Shown here piece by piece: positions 35,098 through 46,197 of a stretch of DNA of 64,000 nt. The notes beneath the pieces are model-generated. The model saw only the letters and a list, made by a program, of their open reading frames with translations, had not been told where the DNA came from and did not search any database. The stretch is from Metellina segmentata (taxonomy: Eukaryota > Arthropoda > Arachnida > Araneae > Tetragnathidae). The stretch spans positions 103,171,441 through 103,235,440 of the forward strand of contig OX375874.1 in assembly GCA_947359465.1 (NCBI GenBank). Reading direction: 5' to 3'. The translations under genes and the position numbers were made by a program. The first letter of the stretch is position 1; every line of letters starts with the position of its first letter.

Positions 35098-35190
35098 AAG
35101 TTAAGCAACATGACTGGCTATTACCGGCAGTGCGGGATCTATCCCCAAGGAAAAGATCCGAGGACAACACGTAATTTTGGTCTGATCATA
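35098..35190 (-). mobile_element. SINE fragment (3' end)
   Basis: On the minus strand it has a short ACCAAAATTACGTG block, GTTGTCCTCGGATCTTTTCC and ATAGATCCCGCACTGCCGGT, the last ~90 bp of the SINE body. Confidence 0.65.
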
Positions 35191-35279
35191 AGCAACTTTT
35201 TGTCACGCATTCTACGCTGCATGTAAAGTACTAAAAACAAAATTCCTCCTACATCGGGTATATAGTAAGTGAGTTATAA

Positions 35280-35365
35280 CCGCAACATAAATGCAACTTT
35301 CTGCATAAATGCAACTTTCTGCAAAAATGCAACTTTTTGCATAAATGCAACCACCTGCAACTTTT
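35280..35365. repeat. Short tandem repeat, ATAAATGCAACTTTCTGC
   Basis: Four to five copies of an 18-bp word (ATAAATGCAACTTTCTGC and variants). Confidence 0.85.
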
Positions 35366-35904
35366 AAAATATAGCTTAAAATTAATTAATATCAAATTAC
35401 TATTTCATTTTTTGCTCTCTGAATCAACCCTTCGATCACGTGTGTCTGATCTTGCGAACGCCGAAGTATTGCGGAACAAACAAGTTCATGGTAAGAAGGT
35501 ATTCGTCCTAAGACGAAAGTGAAATAAATAGCAAGAAATACTTTAACACATTGGTTGGCACTCTTGATAATCCAGAGGAAACTTGCGTAATCGACTGCAG
35601 AGTTTGAGAGATGAGGGTCGATCACTAAGATGTTGTTCGCCTTGTAGATGACGTTTTAAAATCTCTGAATGTTGGCAAAAGGATTTTGCGCTTCTACTAT
35701 CCGATACAGCACATTATATGACTGCGGTTGGCACAGGTTTTCAATGTTAAAGAAATTACTGGTCAAGGATAGGCCATTCAACGTTCTTCTGTATTTCAGT
35801 TGTATTATAATACTGTTGTATATGACTAAAATTGTTAATATATTTTTCATTTTTTTTTTCATTTTTTACGAATAATTTATTTTAGAATTTAGTGTATCAA
35901 AAAT
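35366..35904. other. Interval bracketed by TGCAACTT repeats
   Basis: About 540 bp of mixed composition (GAACGCCGAAGTATTGCGG, GACTGCGGTTGGCACAGG) lies between two clusters of the same repeat in the same orientation. No coding frame is recognised. It might be an element with subterminal repeats. Confidence 0.3.
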
Positions 35905-35975
35905 AAATGCAACTTTATTTCCATAAATGCAACTTTAGGGGATGATCAATGCAACTTTTCCCATTTTTACTGCAA
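35905..35975. repeat. Second cluster of TGCAACTT repeats
   Basis: ATAAATGCAACTTTATTTCC, ATAAATGCAACTTTAGGGG and AATGCAACTTTTCCC are variants of the repeat at 35280-35365. Confidence 0.75.
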
Positions 35976-36021
35976 CAAACAAGTTGCTCTAATCATGAGA
36001 TAACACCTGAACTGTTCCGAA

Positions 36022-36453
36022 GAAAGAAATTCAGCGAGTACTTGGTGAGGGGGGGGGGATTGTGTTATTGGGTAGCATTTTTAAAATTTTGTTAGGTATC
36101 AAATGTGGCAGAAAATAAGGAGCATTTTAGGCAAATTATGCTTTTTTATTTCCGAAAAGGCAAGAATGCTTCGCAGCCGCAAAAGAAAATATGTGATGAG
36201 TATGATGAGGTGATTGACGATTCCACGTGCTGTAAGTGGTTCAGAACTTTTTGTCACCTGGATCAGTTCTTTAACCAGAAACCTCAGAACTTCTAAGAGC
36301 GCGGTATTATGCAGTGGCCGGAAAGATGGAGGAAGGTCATCAAACGAAACAGTACATATCATATTGATTAAATTTAATTTTTGGTAAATAAAATAATTCT
36401 TCTTCAATTTTTGTCAAAAAACGGGACGCAGTTTTGCATTAACCCAATACTTT
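36022..36453 (+). mobile_element. Internally deleted mariner element
   Basis: The 5' untranslated part (GAAGAAAGAAATTCAGCGAG, GCATTTTTAAAATTTTGTTA) matches the solo ends at 24986 and 25343. The right end is ACGGGACGCAGTTTTGCATTAACCC (shown in part), a mariner-type terminal repeat. The left terminal repeat itself is not recognisable, so the copy is 5'-incomplete. About three quarters of the gene is deleted. Confidence 0.75.
36105..36370 (+). pseudogene. mariner transposase, N- and C-terminal pieces fused
   Basis: The N-terminal 60 or so codons (EHFRQIMLFYFRKGKNASQP, KKICDEYDEVIDDSTCCKWF) are the first helix-turn-helix of a mariner transposase. After a TAA at 36294 the same frame continues with ERGIMQWPERWRKVIKRNST and stops at 36370, the last residues of the protein. 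The catalytic domain (DD34D) between them is gone. The first codon is GTG where a start would be expected. Confidence 0.8.
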
Positions 36454-36559
36454 CAGCTGGTGTGCTGATTGCTGTTGTAGTGTAATATTAAGCCCCTTTA
36501 CTCAACCCCTACTTGGTGGTGATAGCAGAGGCTCAACTGTCACTTGTAAGAGAGAGAAG

Positions 36560-36581
36560 TATATATATATATATATATATA
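36560..36581. repeat. (TA)n microsatellite, left flank of the Gypsy element
   Basis: TA repeats directly against the LTR edge. Confidence 0.9.
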
Positions 36582-36971
36582 TGACGACTTTCTATAAGTC
36601 TCACTACTTAACTATACTCATAAAATACGAGCAGGACAGAGAGCAATGAAAAAGACGTCTTTATTCGACCACAGTCATGATTCGAGTGCTATAAGGGATG
36701 GCGCAACAAGTTGCGCATCAACAAATTAATTATTCCTTGATCAGCAGTACTCAAACAGATTTCATTGCCTTATCATTTGATGGGACATCTTATAGTAAAT
36801 AAATGGGAACAGATGGATCGCGGCGTGGGAAGATTAATTTAGCTTTGCTTGCAAAAATTAATTATTTCTAATGCAATGGGCTGCGAAACTGTAAAAGACA
36901 CGTGAAAAAATAATCGGAGGCGCCGGCCAACCTCGAAGCAATTTTCTCACGAATCATTTTTTAATGTTACA
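36582..36971 (-). repeat. 3' LTR (left in the window)
   Basis: It starts TGACGACTTTCTATAAGTCT and ends TTTTAATGTTACA on the plus strand; on the minus strand it opens with TG and closes with CA. It matches 42307-42697. Confidence 0.92.
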
Positions 36972-36985
36972 TCCCCCTTCCCAAG
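36972..36985 (-). promoter_or_regulatory. Polypurine tract (plus-strand primer)
   Basis: On the minus strand GGGAAGGGGGA stands directly before the TG of the 3' LTR. This is the place and make-up of the second-strand DNA primer of LTR retroelements. Confidence 0.85.
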
Positions 36986-38345
36986 AAGACTACATCCTAT
37001 GCGTCCATAGGGTGTAGGACATCTAGGAAGAAGCTGTTAATGAAAACCTAAAATTTGGAATAAACTAGCAACCCTATAACCCAAAACTTCTATCTACCCA
37101 CTTGTTATCCATTTATTGACATACAAACTAACATACAAAAACATAAAAACACTTTTAACATTCATGACTCTTTATCTCAGTCATGGTAAAGAGTATAAAC
37201 GCAATAAACAATTAGAATAGAGGATCCATTAAAATCAAATTAAACGCAATAATTGATCATCATAATAGAATTATCAATGAGCATCAATACCACATAATAG
37301 AATTATCAATGAGCTCATTCATACCACACTAGTTCACAATCATACCAAATCAAATACTGTACAAAATAATGCAACCAGTTTCCAGAGAATTCTGTTCTAA
37401 AAACTAACCTAGTGAAAATGAAATAATAAAAACCAATAATACTATAAACAGCATATTATAATAATCGTATAATAAAAACCATAATAATTCCAAATACTTC
37501 TATAGTACATTAACTTGTGTGGCCAGTACGGACTTCAGAATATTAGGGACCCAGGGGCTTACCCTAATCTCTTCATTTAGCTACTGTCGTGAACAAGTTC
37601 AAAAACCCAACATGAAAGTACAACATTTCTTGTAAATCATAAAATGATTATCGCTGTAATTTAATTCTATACAAGTCATAAATAAGTAGCGCTACTATAA
37701 GCCATGCTTTAGGATGCATCAAAAAATTTTCTCAAAGACCTTCTTAGTTCCATTTCCTCATAATAAACAAAATACAATTTCACAAATTCCTTTCAATTAT
37801 TTCTACATAGAAAATAACCCTTACTATTCTCTGTGTCTATTTATTTCTAATTCACATTTCACCTCCTTCAAGTATTAAGTACAAATAAACAAATCTACTC
37901 ATCCTTATATTTTTCATTCTCTTTTCAACTTGCAAATACAAAATACAATTGAACAAATTAATTATCCTGCGTGATCAAGCATTTATTTCTATTGATCCAT
38001 CTCAGGATACTTGCGAGATAAAAACACAAAATACAAAAAAAATTTTAACAAAATCTCATTAATTTCTATTGGTGCATGAATCCGGATAAATATTTCTTTA
38101 CTTAATTCCAATTAATTTATCAGAGTAATGTTTTCTCGTGATAATAATTGTATGTTTAAGCTTTAATAGAAAAATATGAAACACATATGTGAAAGAGTAA
38201 AACAACTCACCTTCAATATCCAATTTCATACAAACAAAAATAATTATTAAAAAAAAAAGTTTAACATTCATCACAGAATTCATGCTGGCAAAGTTCCAAG
38301 TAATGAGTCCACAATTTTCCCCATTCTATATAAACATTTAATAAT
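36986..38345 (-). other. Non-coding 3' region of the Gypsy element
   Basis: About 1.36 kb of AT-rich sequence between integrase and the polypurine tract. The one notable frame is 38098-38283 (minus), which begins with a strongly hydrophobic segment (VKLFFLIIIFVCMKL) that could be a signal peptide, followed by GGTGAGT, a splice-donor-like sequence. No envelope-like protein can be recognised after it. The length would leave room for a lost third reading frame. Confidence 0.45.
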
Positions 38346-39400
38346 TTATTGTCTAACAGGTATGTTTGAAGATCTCTGAACCAATTGAAATTTATCAGCT
38401 GAATTAAAAAATCTTAATCTTGTAGAATGTACGATATCTGTTTTACTTTTAGTCAAATAGTTAGGTTTATCAATTTCATATGTCACACTTGACAATTTTT
38501 TAATTATTGTATAGGGTCCGTCAAAAGGTAAAGTTAATTTTCTGGTATTTGGATAAACAAAATTTTCAATCATTACTTTGTCCCCTTCTTTAAATGGAGA
38601 ATCTAAAAATCTTTTGTTGTATTGTATCTTATTTTTTCCATGGTCCTTGAGTGTTCTCTTATATGCTATTTCCCTAGCTTGTTCTAAAGGAGGATATATT
38701 TATAAATTAGGTAGAGGAAATTTATATGGTAAGGTACCATACAGTAAATAATTGGGAGGAAATGAAGTTACTTGATGGGGTGTATTATTATATTCTGCGG
38801 TTGCTTGTTCTAACAATTTTGGCCAAGGCGTGTTTGAATGTTCATTATCAATATTACATCTTATCCTTCGTATTATTGTGGCTCCTACACGTTCTTGCTT
38901 TCCGTTACATTGAGGTCTATGTGAAGAAGTCAGAAGTTGAGTAACACCATTATTCTTAAGGAAATGTTTAAATTTAGTGGAAGTGAAAACTGCATTTCTG
39001 TCACTTAAAATTTTCTTAGACTTGGTAATTTGGAAAATTTGTTTCAAACAATTAATATAGATATCGGTGGTAGCATTAGTGCTAGCAAAAGTCCACACGT
39101 ACCTAGTACTATGGTCAGTTACGCAATGTAAATATTTTTTTTGTTAAATGATAATAGCCTAAACCTATTATGGCATCCAGAGACATTAATTCAAAAGGCT
39201 GTTTAGCAGGTGAGAGTGCCTGTAGCAGACCATATCTTTTTTGGTGACATTTCTTATTCAATTGACACATTTCACAATGCTTTACATAACTAGACACATC
39301 AATGATTATGGATTCCCAATAAAATATAGATGATAAAATTTGTAACATTTTTTGAACTCCGGAGTGTCCAAATTTCACATGAGCATTTTCCATTAATTTT
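38346..39400 (-). pseudogene. Gypsy integrase
   Basis: Zinc-binding HHCC domain: H and H in AHVKFGHSG, C and C in KHCEMCQLNKK (about 39390-39265). Catalytic core: D in LMSLDAIIG, D in LSDRNAVF and E in NGKQERVG, with 35 residues between the last two (D,D-35-E). The C-terminal module contains FDGPYTIIKKLSSVTYEI, the GPY/F motif. It would join element DNA to the host chromosome. Lesions are a frameshift near 39110 and a TAA at 38700. Confidence 0.9.
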
Positions 39401-39995
39401 AATCTTAAGGAGAAAGGTATGACAATTTTTGTTAATCCTTTTTTCTGAATTGTCCATACGTTATTTATTTTCTTAAATTTTGGATTAGAAACATTATCGG
39501 ATTGTTGGTGTTCTATAATTTCTTCTATATTTAATAAATTAACTTGTGTCTCTACAAAATGAGAAATGGGCTGTCTGCTTAAAAAATCTGCTTCATGGTT
39601 GGTAGATCCTTTTTATATTTAATGGTATAATCATACATGGATAATTTGAGGGACCATCTAAATAATCTCCCTGTGAGATGTTTTATGGATTTTAACCAGA
39701 CAAAAGCAGCATGATCAGTATATATAGTAAATGTAATCCCATGGAGATAGCAATGTAATTTTTCTACTGAATCGACAATGGCTAGACATTCTAATTCTGA
39801 GACACTATAATTTTTTTCATGTGGTCTTAAGGACCTAGAATAGTATGCTACAAGGTGTAAATTCCCATCGGGATGCAACTGTTTCAGAATACTTCCTATG
39901 CCATCTCCCGAGGCATCCACAAATAAACTACATTGATAATTAGGATTATATATTGGCAAAATAGGTTTAGAAATGAAAGTTTTTAAGTGTCTCAT
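39401..39995 (-). pseudogene. Gypsy RNase H and connection region
   Basis: The frame has LFVDASGDGIGSIL (first Asp), ELECLAIVDSVEKL (Glu) and FTIYTDHAAFVWL (Asp), the RNase H active residues, then a tether region. A frameshift near 39600 (after TIKYKK) moves the coding to another frame that runs on through FLSRQPISHF to the integrase. It is joined to the RT by another shift near 39990. Confidence 0.88.
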
Positions 39996-41318
39996 ACGCT
40001 TCCTGACGTTCAGCAGTCCAATTCCATTTTGTATCTTTTTTTAACAAATTATGTAAGGGTTTCCTTAGTTTCGCATAGTTCTTAATGAATTTATTGTACA
40101 CGTTCACGCTCCCTAAAAATCTTTGCAATTGTTGCACATTGCCTGGAGGAAGTAGTTTTTTGATAGTTTCAATATTAGCATCATTTAGTGAAAAAGTCCC
40201 TTCCCCAATTTCATATCCCAAAAAAGAAATTTTCGTTTGTGCTAATTTCATTTAGCAAATTTTAATTTAATGTTTTCCTTTTCGCAAATTTGAAAAATAG
40301 TTCTTAAATGTTCCAAATGTTCTTTTAAGTTGTTAGAGAATATTACTAAATCGTCAAAGCAATTCAAAGCAAAATTAATCTTATATTTGTTTAAAATTTG
40401 TCTAATGATCCTCTGAAAAATAGCCGGACTATTTTTATAGCCAAATGGGAGAACTTGAAATCCATACAGTCCGAAGTTACAAGTAAATGCCAATTTTTCC
40501 TTACTTTTTTCCTCCAATGCAATATTCCAATATGCAGAGGCTATGTCTAATGTGGAGAAGATTCTAGCTTGACTCAATTGATCTAAGATACCGTCAATCC
40601 TCGGGATCGGCTATTTATCTGTTTTACAAATATCATTAATTTTCCTGTAATCTATACATAGCCTTGTTTTCCCTTCACCACTTTTCTGCGCTAAGGTCAC
40701 TAGACTGCTATATGAACTGCAAGATGGTTTGATAATATCATGTTTTAACAATTCAGCAATTTGTTTTTTGATCTCAATATTATCTTTTTGAGAGGCCCTG
40801 TCGGGTCTTAACGATACAGGCATTTCTGAAGTTAAAACCACCTTAGCTGGTTCCATTCTAATTCGTCCAATATCAAATTTGTTTTTGGAAAATATGTGCC
40901 TGAAGGAGAGTATCAGAGATGCCAGTTCTGTGTTTTGGTCCACTTCTGCAAATCCAGGTAAATTTTCCTGCATAGCGAAATGACTTTTAAAATTTTCAGT
41001 CAAGGGGGGTGTAATCCCCACTTGCTGTAATTGTTGTAGAAGCTCAACATCTCCAGCACTTCCCTCTGACACATAAACATTATCAATACACTTAATAATT
41101 TTACTATAATGTTTATTATAATTCTTATTATAAAAATATCTCGTTTCTATCACATCATAATTCTCACTATCTGTAACATCATTATAACTTTTGCTAAATT
41201 TTATATAATTTTTATTTTGTTCATTAATTTCCCTCAAATGATATGTAGAAATTGACTCCGCTTTACTTTTCTTATTTACAATAAGTGATATCTTTACCCT
41301 TTTGAAAAAAATTTCCAT
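39967..41318 (-). pseudogene. Gypsy reverse transcriptase
   Basis: It starts near 41318. Motifs in order are KSGEGKTRLCIDYRKIND (RT entry), FSTLDIASAYWNIAL (first catalytic Asp, motif A), LPFGYKNSPAIFQ (motif B) and NCFDDLVIFS (motif C, 40350-40361, where the usual Tyr of YxDD is Cys, codon TGC). The thumb and FLGYEI region follow in the next frame. Breaks are a TAG at about 40611, a shift at 40248-40251 (ATGA overlap of two frames), and another near 39990. It would copy element RNA to DNA; here it is inactive. Confidence 0.92.
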
Positions 41319-41409
41319 TTTTTTATATCGAGATGTAAATTAAGTAGTGCCGCATGTTGTAAGGAAATTAACAAATAACGTACATGATGACGTTTTTCTT
41401 AATTTCTCC

Positions 41410-41565
41410 TATTTTAACACTATAATTCTGGTTACGTTTAATCGTCCACTGGTTTGCTGCACCACATGCAAATTTTCACCCCCCATTTCACTATATTCTA
41501 AAGACCTGACAAAAGACTCGCGTGTTATTGTCACATTGCTGCCAGTGTCAATGAGTCCCAGTTAG
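41410..41565 (-). pseudogene. Gypsy aspartic protease
   Basis: The frame reads LGLIDTGSNVTITRE, with the DTG catalytic triad of retroviral-type proteases, then about 40 residues to a stop near 41410. The coding continues openly to the RT start at 41318 apart from stops. Confidence 0.8.
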
Positions 41566-41639
41566 TCTTGTCCAGTATCTGGAAAACACATCTCGGTGAC
41601 AAGAAATCCGTTTCCGGAACAGTGCATACTGGTGGGGGG

Positions 41640-42062
41640 GGGGGCCCTACCCGAAATCACTTTATGCAGTCTCGTGCAAAGTGGCTCTGCAGAGCACAGT
41701 TGTTGCAAGCCGCTGTGGGTCTATCTCGTGGTGGCGGTAGCACTCCATGGGTTTGGCTAGGTAAACGAGGAACCCATGATCTTGGTCTCCAAGGTAGAAG
41801 AAGCACATCTGGTGGTCTCCTTGGTCCGGATGATGGGCCCTGGTACTGTTATGGTCTCCTACTCCATGGTTGCTGTAATCCAGCCCTTGGTGGGAAGGCA
41901 GGGGTCGATGGACTCCAAGGTGAGGTTGTTCCGCTGCGGGACTTGAACTCCAAGAGCCTGTGGATCGGCTCTTTCCGCCGGCGACCTTTGCATCCATGTC
42001 GGTAACCTTTCCGAAGCGAGGGAGGCGAGGCATTTTTTCTCCCTTGCTTTTTCTTTCACCAT
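41640..42062 (-). pseudogene. Gypsy Gag C-terminal (nucleocapsid) remnant
   Basis: In the frame ending near 41640 the minus strand gives a proline- and arginine-rich stretch (RPSSGPRRPPDVLLP-like) followed by CNNCALQSHFARDC, a CX2CX4HX4C zinc knuckle that binds RNA. A TAA interrupts it near 41860, and a run of about nine C on the minus strand (41636-41646) shifts the frame before the protease. Only about 740 bp separate the LTR from the protease, so most of Gag is missing. Confidence 0.78.
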
Positions 42063-42306
42063 ACAGTTAGTTCATCACTGCAGCGAGGCGAAATTTTAAC
42101 TTCGTCAGCTGTTTTGGATAACGCACCCACTCTTCTATCAATCGTAAAGAGAAACAATAAACAATTTCTCTTTCGCCTTTGCCACGGCAGAAAATTCAAA
42201 CTGCCGCCTTTTTTGGTCACTTACATCATGCTCAGTTTCTTTTAAAAACTTCAAATTAGCATCGTGCCGCCGGGTTTCACGACAGGAATTAAATCCTGTC
42301 GACTTG

Positions 42307-42692
42307 TGACGACGTTCTACAAGTCTCACTACTTAACTACTCATAAAATACGAGCAAGACAGAGAGCAATGAAAAAGACGTCTTTATTCGACCACAGTCA
42401 TGATTCAAGTGCTATAAGAGATGGCGCAACAAGTTGCGTATCAACAAATTAATTATTCCTTGATCAGCAATAAGACAGATTTTATTGCCTTATATGGTAT
42501 CATTTGATGGGACATCTTATAGTAAATAGATGGGAACAGATGGATCGCGGCGCGGAAGATGAATTTAGCTTAGCTTGCAAAAATTAATTATTTCTAATGC
42601 AATAGGCTACGAAACTGTAAAAGACACGTGAAAAAATAATCGGAGGCGCCGGCCAACCTCGAAGCAATTTTCTCACGAATCATTTTTTAATG

Positions 42693-42697
<5 letters not shown>
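42307..42697 (-). repeat. 5' LTR (right in the window)
   Basis: It matches the left LTR along its length; differences include a 4-bp gap near ACTTAACTACTC and the extra TATGGTATC-type insertion near 42494. Its outer edge reads GTTATATATA where the other LTR has GTTACA, so the terminal C is replaced by the TA tract. Confidence 0.92.

Positions 42698-42731
<34 letters not shown>
42694..42731. repeat. (TA)n microsatellite, right flank of the Gypsy element
   Basis: A TA run continuing from the LTR edge. Confidence 0.9.
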
Positions 42732-42735
<4 letters not shown>

Positions 42736-42950
42736 ATTTCAAGAACACAGGAATTTCCAAAAAAATGTAACAAAAGTCTTAAAAAATAATAATAAATGAA
42801 GAAATGTTGGTGGATTAGGGAGGAGCCTGACCCAAACAATCTTGAAATTATATTGCTTACCATGCTGTGTCTGCAGCTTCAGCGCGCTTGCATGGGTAGT
42901 TTCGGTTTCTGGTTAATGCACCCCGGCTATTTGGTTATTTTTTGTTATTT

Positions 42951-43048
<98 letters not shown>

Positions 43049-43075
43049 TTATATTATATATATATATATATTTTT

Positions 43076-43141
<66 letters not shown>

Positions 43142-43162
43142 TATATATATATATATTTTTTT

Positions 43163-43197
<35 letters not shown>
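42951..43197. repeat. (TA)n microsatellite with TTT interruptions
   Basis: Long TA runs broken at about 43042-43080 and 43133-43165 by a duplicated TTTATATTATA ... TATTTTTT block. The interruption itself is tandemly repeated. Confidence 0.95.
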
Positions 43198-43199
<2 letters not shown>

Positions 43200-43444
43200 A
43201 GCTTATATTTTTATGGTAGACCTTAAACGGTGTACCTGCCACTGTCATAGTGGTGCGCATGCTCAAATGGACATTACTTTCCAAACAACCCTCGTATCTA
43301 TATGAGTCTCAACTTCTCAAGTGATCAAGTATGTTGTCTCTGTCATGTATTTTTCTTTAAAGCTACTCTTTCAAACATTATATCTGTATGTAAAGGCAAT
43401 GTTAGTTTTACATAAATTATTGCTATCTAACCAATGACTCTAGA

Positions 43445-43660
43445 CTAGGTATTTCGTCATTAGCGAACTGACCAGAACTGATTAGTCTGACCAGATCCTG
43501 ATGGGCGAGATATCTCTTCATCAGAAGGAAACTGGCCAGATCTTGATCTTGTCATCATCAAGAAATCGGCAATACCGTAATGACGAGATGTATCGTCATA
43601 TGCAAAATTATTCAGAACTTGATGAACGATATATCTCGTCGAAATCGTTTGGATGGTTAA
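43445..43660. repeat. Outlying units of the ~44-bp minisatellite
   Basis: CCAGATCCTGATGGGCGAGA, CCAGATCTTGATCTTGTC and AGAACTTGATGAACGATATA match units at 50455-51430. AAGAAATCGGCAATACCGTA matches one arm of the palindrome at 51431. Confidence 0.75.
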
Positions 43661-45741
43661 CACATGACAAATGCAAAATTTACTTAAAACTAGAAAATTT
43701 GCGTCTAAATTTTCAGGTTAAACCATCCCTTTATTCGGATATCTTTGAAGTATTACATACAAACTGAATGCGCTAGTCTGTTGGTTGTTTAATGTTTCCT
43801 ACATTATATTCGTATATAGGTAACGTAATGATTCTGCTAAGTTAAGTTATTAACAATTTAAATGAAGTTAACCCTTATTACTCCAAGAATATTATATCAT
43901 GCATAGATTGCTGACTTGCACTTGGCACCATTACTGTCGGTTAGAGTAATAATTGTAAACCGTTAGAATGGGTTTCTCTTTAACAGACATCGTTTTAAAA
44001 ACTCTTCAGTTAACGAATAATAATTAATGAACTATAATAATTATTGATTATTATAGTTCGTTCATTCTGAATTCGTTGTGTTGCTGATTAAAATTAACAA
44101 TGAAGCCTGAATAATCATTTAAACGTAAACCAATTTTCGGTATGTTGTTGTTTTTTTGTCTACGTTTCGTGCTTTTTCGACATTATCTCGAATTTGATTG
44201 ACATACCATACAAAAAATGAAAAGGAATATTTCATAATTTATGTATTTAAGTTTTCAAATATTAAAAGCAAATGAAAAATTATTCCTTCTATTCTGACTG
44301 TACTTACTATTAACCCCGAAATATGCGGAGCAAGTTTGAATATAATGGTAAAACTTAATGTTCACATATTGTTAACGAATTACTCAAATCAACCAATTCA
44401 AAAAATATGCCACTCTCTTTCTACTATGTTTAAAGAACTTTGTTTTTATTTTCAGGAAACATCTAAACCAACAATGCTTATTTGAATGAATTTTATCAGG
44501 CGAAAATTAATTTATGTCTCAGTGATTATTTGGGAGCATTTAAGTAGTAATTAGAGAATTTAAACTCACTTCTAGCTGTTGAAAGTGCAACTGTTCCCTG
44601 GAGGTATCAAGTGATTTTGTGTCTGCTCAATTTTAAAGGTCGCTAATCTTGCCAAGTGTTTGAGACAAGATTAATTTTACTGACTGGTGGGCATGAAATA
44701 GCTTCAATCCGTTGTTTAAATCTGAAAACTCATTCGTAAAAAGTGTAACAAATGTTTAGTTACGTAGAACATATCAGTCTTTCCCCTTGATTTGATATAA
44801 ATTATCAAATGCTTTTTAAGAGGACACTGTGTTTAATAATCTCTTACATGGGAATTTGATTTGATTAATTTTGCTAAAGAATTCCCATTTAGAAACTGAA
44901 AGAAATAAAATGCCTTAGAGGTAAGTTTCATTTGTAATTAATCTCCATTTACTTACAAATTAAAGTTATTTTTAGCAAGACGCATGAAAGACAGTGTAAC
45001 ATTGTATACCAAAAAGTATTTTATGATGGTTATTGGTTACTTCTTAAAATAACTATTGTTAATAAAAGAGAAGGTTTTGAATGTGTTTTTTACCTATTTG
45101 GATTTTGATAATTATTTAAAAACACTGATTTTCTAGAGTTTTGCATCAAAAATTGCTTTTTTTATTAATAATCAGAAAATAATTTCGTCCTATACATAGA
45201 AGTTTCAAATAAGAATTTTTTTATTTTGCGCATAGACATAACAAAGAAGAAAACTTTTTTATTTTATACATAAGCGTTTCAAATCAGAAAATATTTCAAA
45301 TACAAAATATAATTCCTCTACTTTGACTAGCAATTTTATTGTCACCTATTTTTTTTTCGTGATCTTCTATTGTCCAACATAAAGTTGATTAAATGTGGTA
45401 AGTTACCATATTAAATCATATATCTAACAAGTCTCTCTTTAAAGGTTCTGAACATCTTACGTATATAAAGTTAATGCTTAACAATATATAATTTATTCTT
45501 AACGTTTTCGGGGAGCTAGGGTTGTTATAGAATGATATATATTTCTGGCCGTTTCAACGAACTGATACGCGCGCGTCGCAGCAGAAACACCATATTTTTT
45601 TAAGAAAGTAGTATTATATATAATGCAGTTATTTCTCCTTCACATTACCAGTAATAGATTTTCTGCTTTGTGCACTGTCACAAGAACAGTTTTTCTTCAA
45701 GTGCCACTAACAATAAACTAAGCAAGCTTCTGGGGTTTTTA
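43661..45741. other. AT-rich DNA; one small hairpin
   Basis: At about 44023-44074, AATGAACTATAATAAT and ATTATTATAGTTCGTTCATT face each other around TATTG, one arm having a 4-bp GAAC duplication. No gene is recognised. Confidence 0.45.
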
Positions 45742-45880
45742 GTTTCATCCATCATAGTTCATCAAAGAATTTACCAAAAAATCACTGACATCCGTTTGTG
45801 TGAATGCAGTATTCTTTTTACCTTTCTTACTATAAGGAGAATAGAGAAACTGCAACATTTGCATCATAAATGCGTAGAAA
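45742..45880. repeat. Direct repeat, copy 1 (partner 46057-46197)
   Basis: CATCCATCATAGTTCATCAA, AGAATTTACCAAAA, GACATCCGTTTGTGTG and AGAATAGAGAAACTGCAACA. The partner lies 315 bp downstream with indels. Confidence 0.8.
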
Positions 45881-46056
45881 ACATCCAATATCAATAAAAA
45901 AGTATTCATTGTTAAACAATTTAATACCTTAGAATGACAGCACTTTAGGATCATTAATATTGTGTTTCCTTGCCCTGCATTTTATATTTTAAAGAATTCC
46001 CTTTCTATTTAAAAATTCTGTCGTATTTAATAAGCATGTAAATAAGTTGCATTTTT

Positions 46057-46197
46057 AGACTCATCCATCATAGTTCTTCAAAGAATTTACCAAAACATTA
46101 GACATCCATTTCTGCGGATGCAGCATTTTTATCGTGATCTCTACTACAGTCTACATCTCTACTACAGAATAGAGAAACCGTAACATTTGCATTGAAA
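46057..46197. repeat. Direct repeat, copy 2
   Basis: CATCCATCATAGTTCTTCAA, GACATCCATTTCTGCG and AGAATAGAGAAACCGTAACA. It carries an extra internal duplication of CTACATCTCTACTACAG. Confidence 0.8.

Larger units (their letters stand above)
36582..42697 (-). mobile_element. Ty3/Gypsy LTR retrotransposon, complete but inactivated
   Basis: It is about 6.1 kb long with two LTRs of about 390 bp and the domain order Gag zinc knuckle, protease, reverse transcriptase, RNase H, integrase, which defines Ty3/Gypsy. Both outer edges meet (TA)n, so the target duplication cannot be read. The LTRs differ at many positions including indels, so the insertion is not recent. Gag is shortened and every pol domain carries stops or frameshifts. 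No primer-binding site complementary to a tRNA end was obvious next to the right-hand LTR. Confidence 0.93.

Noticed and set aside
41568..42005. 145-codon plus-strand frame
   Set aside because: Antisense to the Gypsy Gag remnant, which has the zinc knuckle on the minus strand.
42138..42329. 63-codon minus-strand frame next to the Gypsy 5' LTR as the start of Gag
   Set aside because: Position fits, but it stops early, has no recognisable matrix or capsid motif and is not joined to the zinc-knuckle frame; left unassigned.
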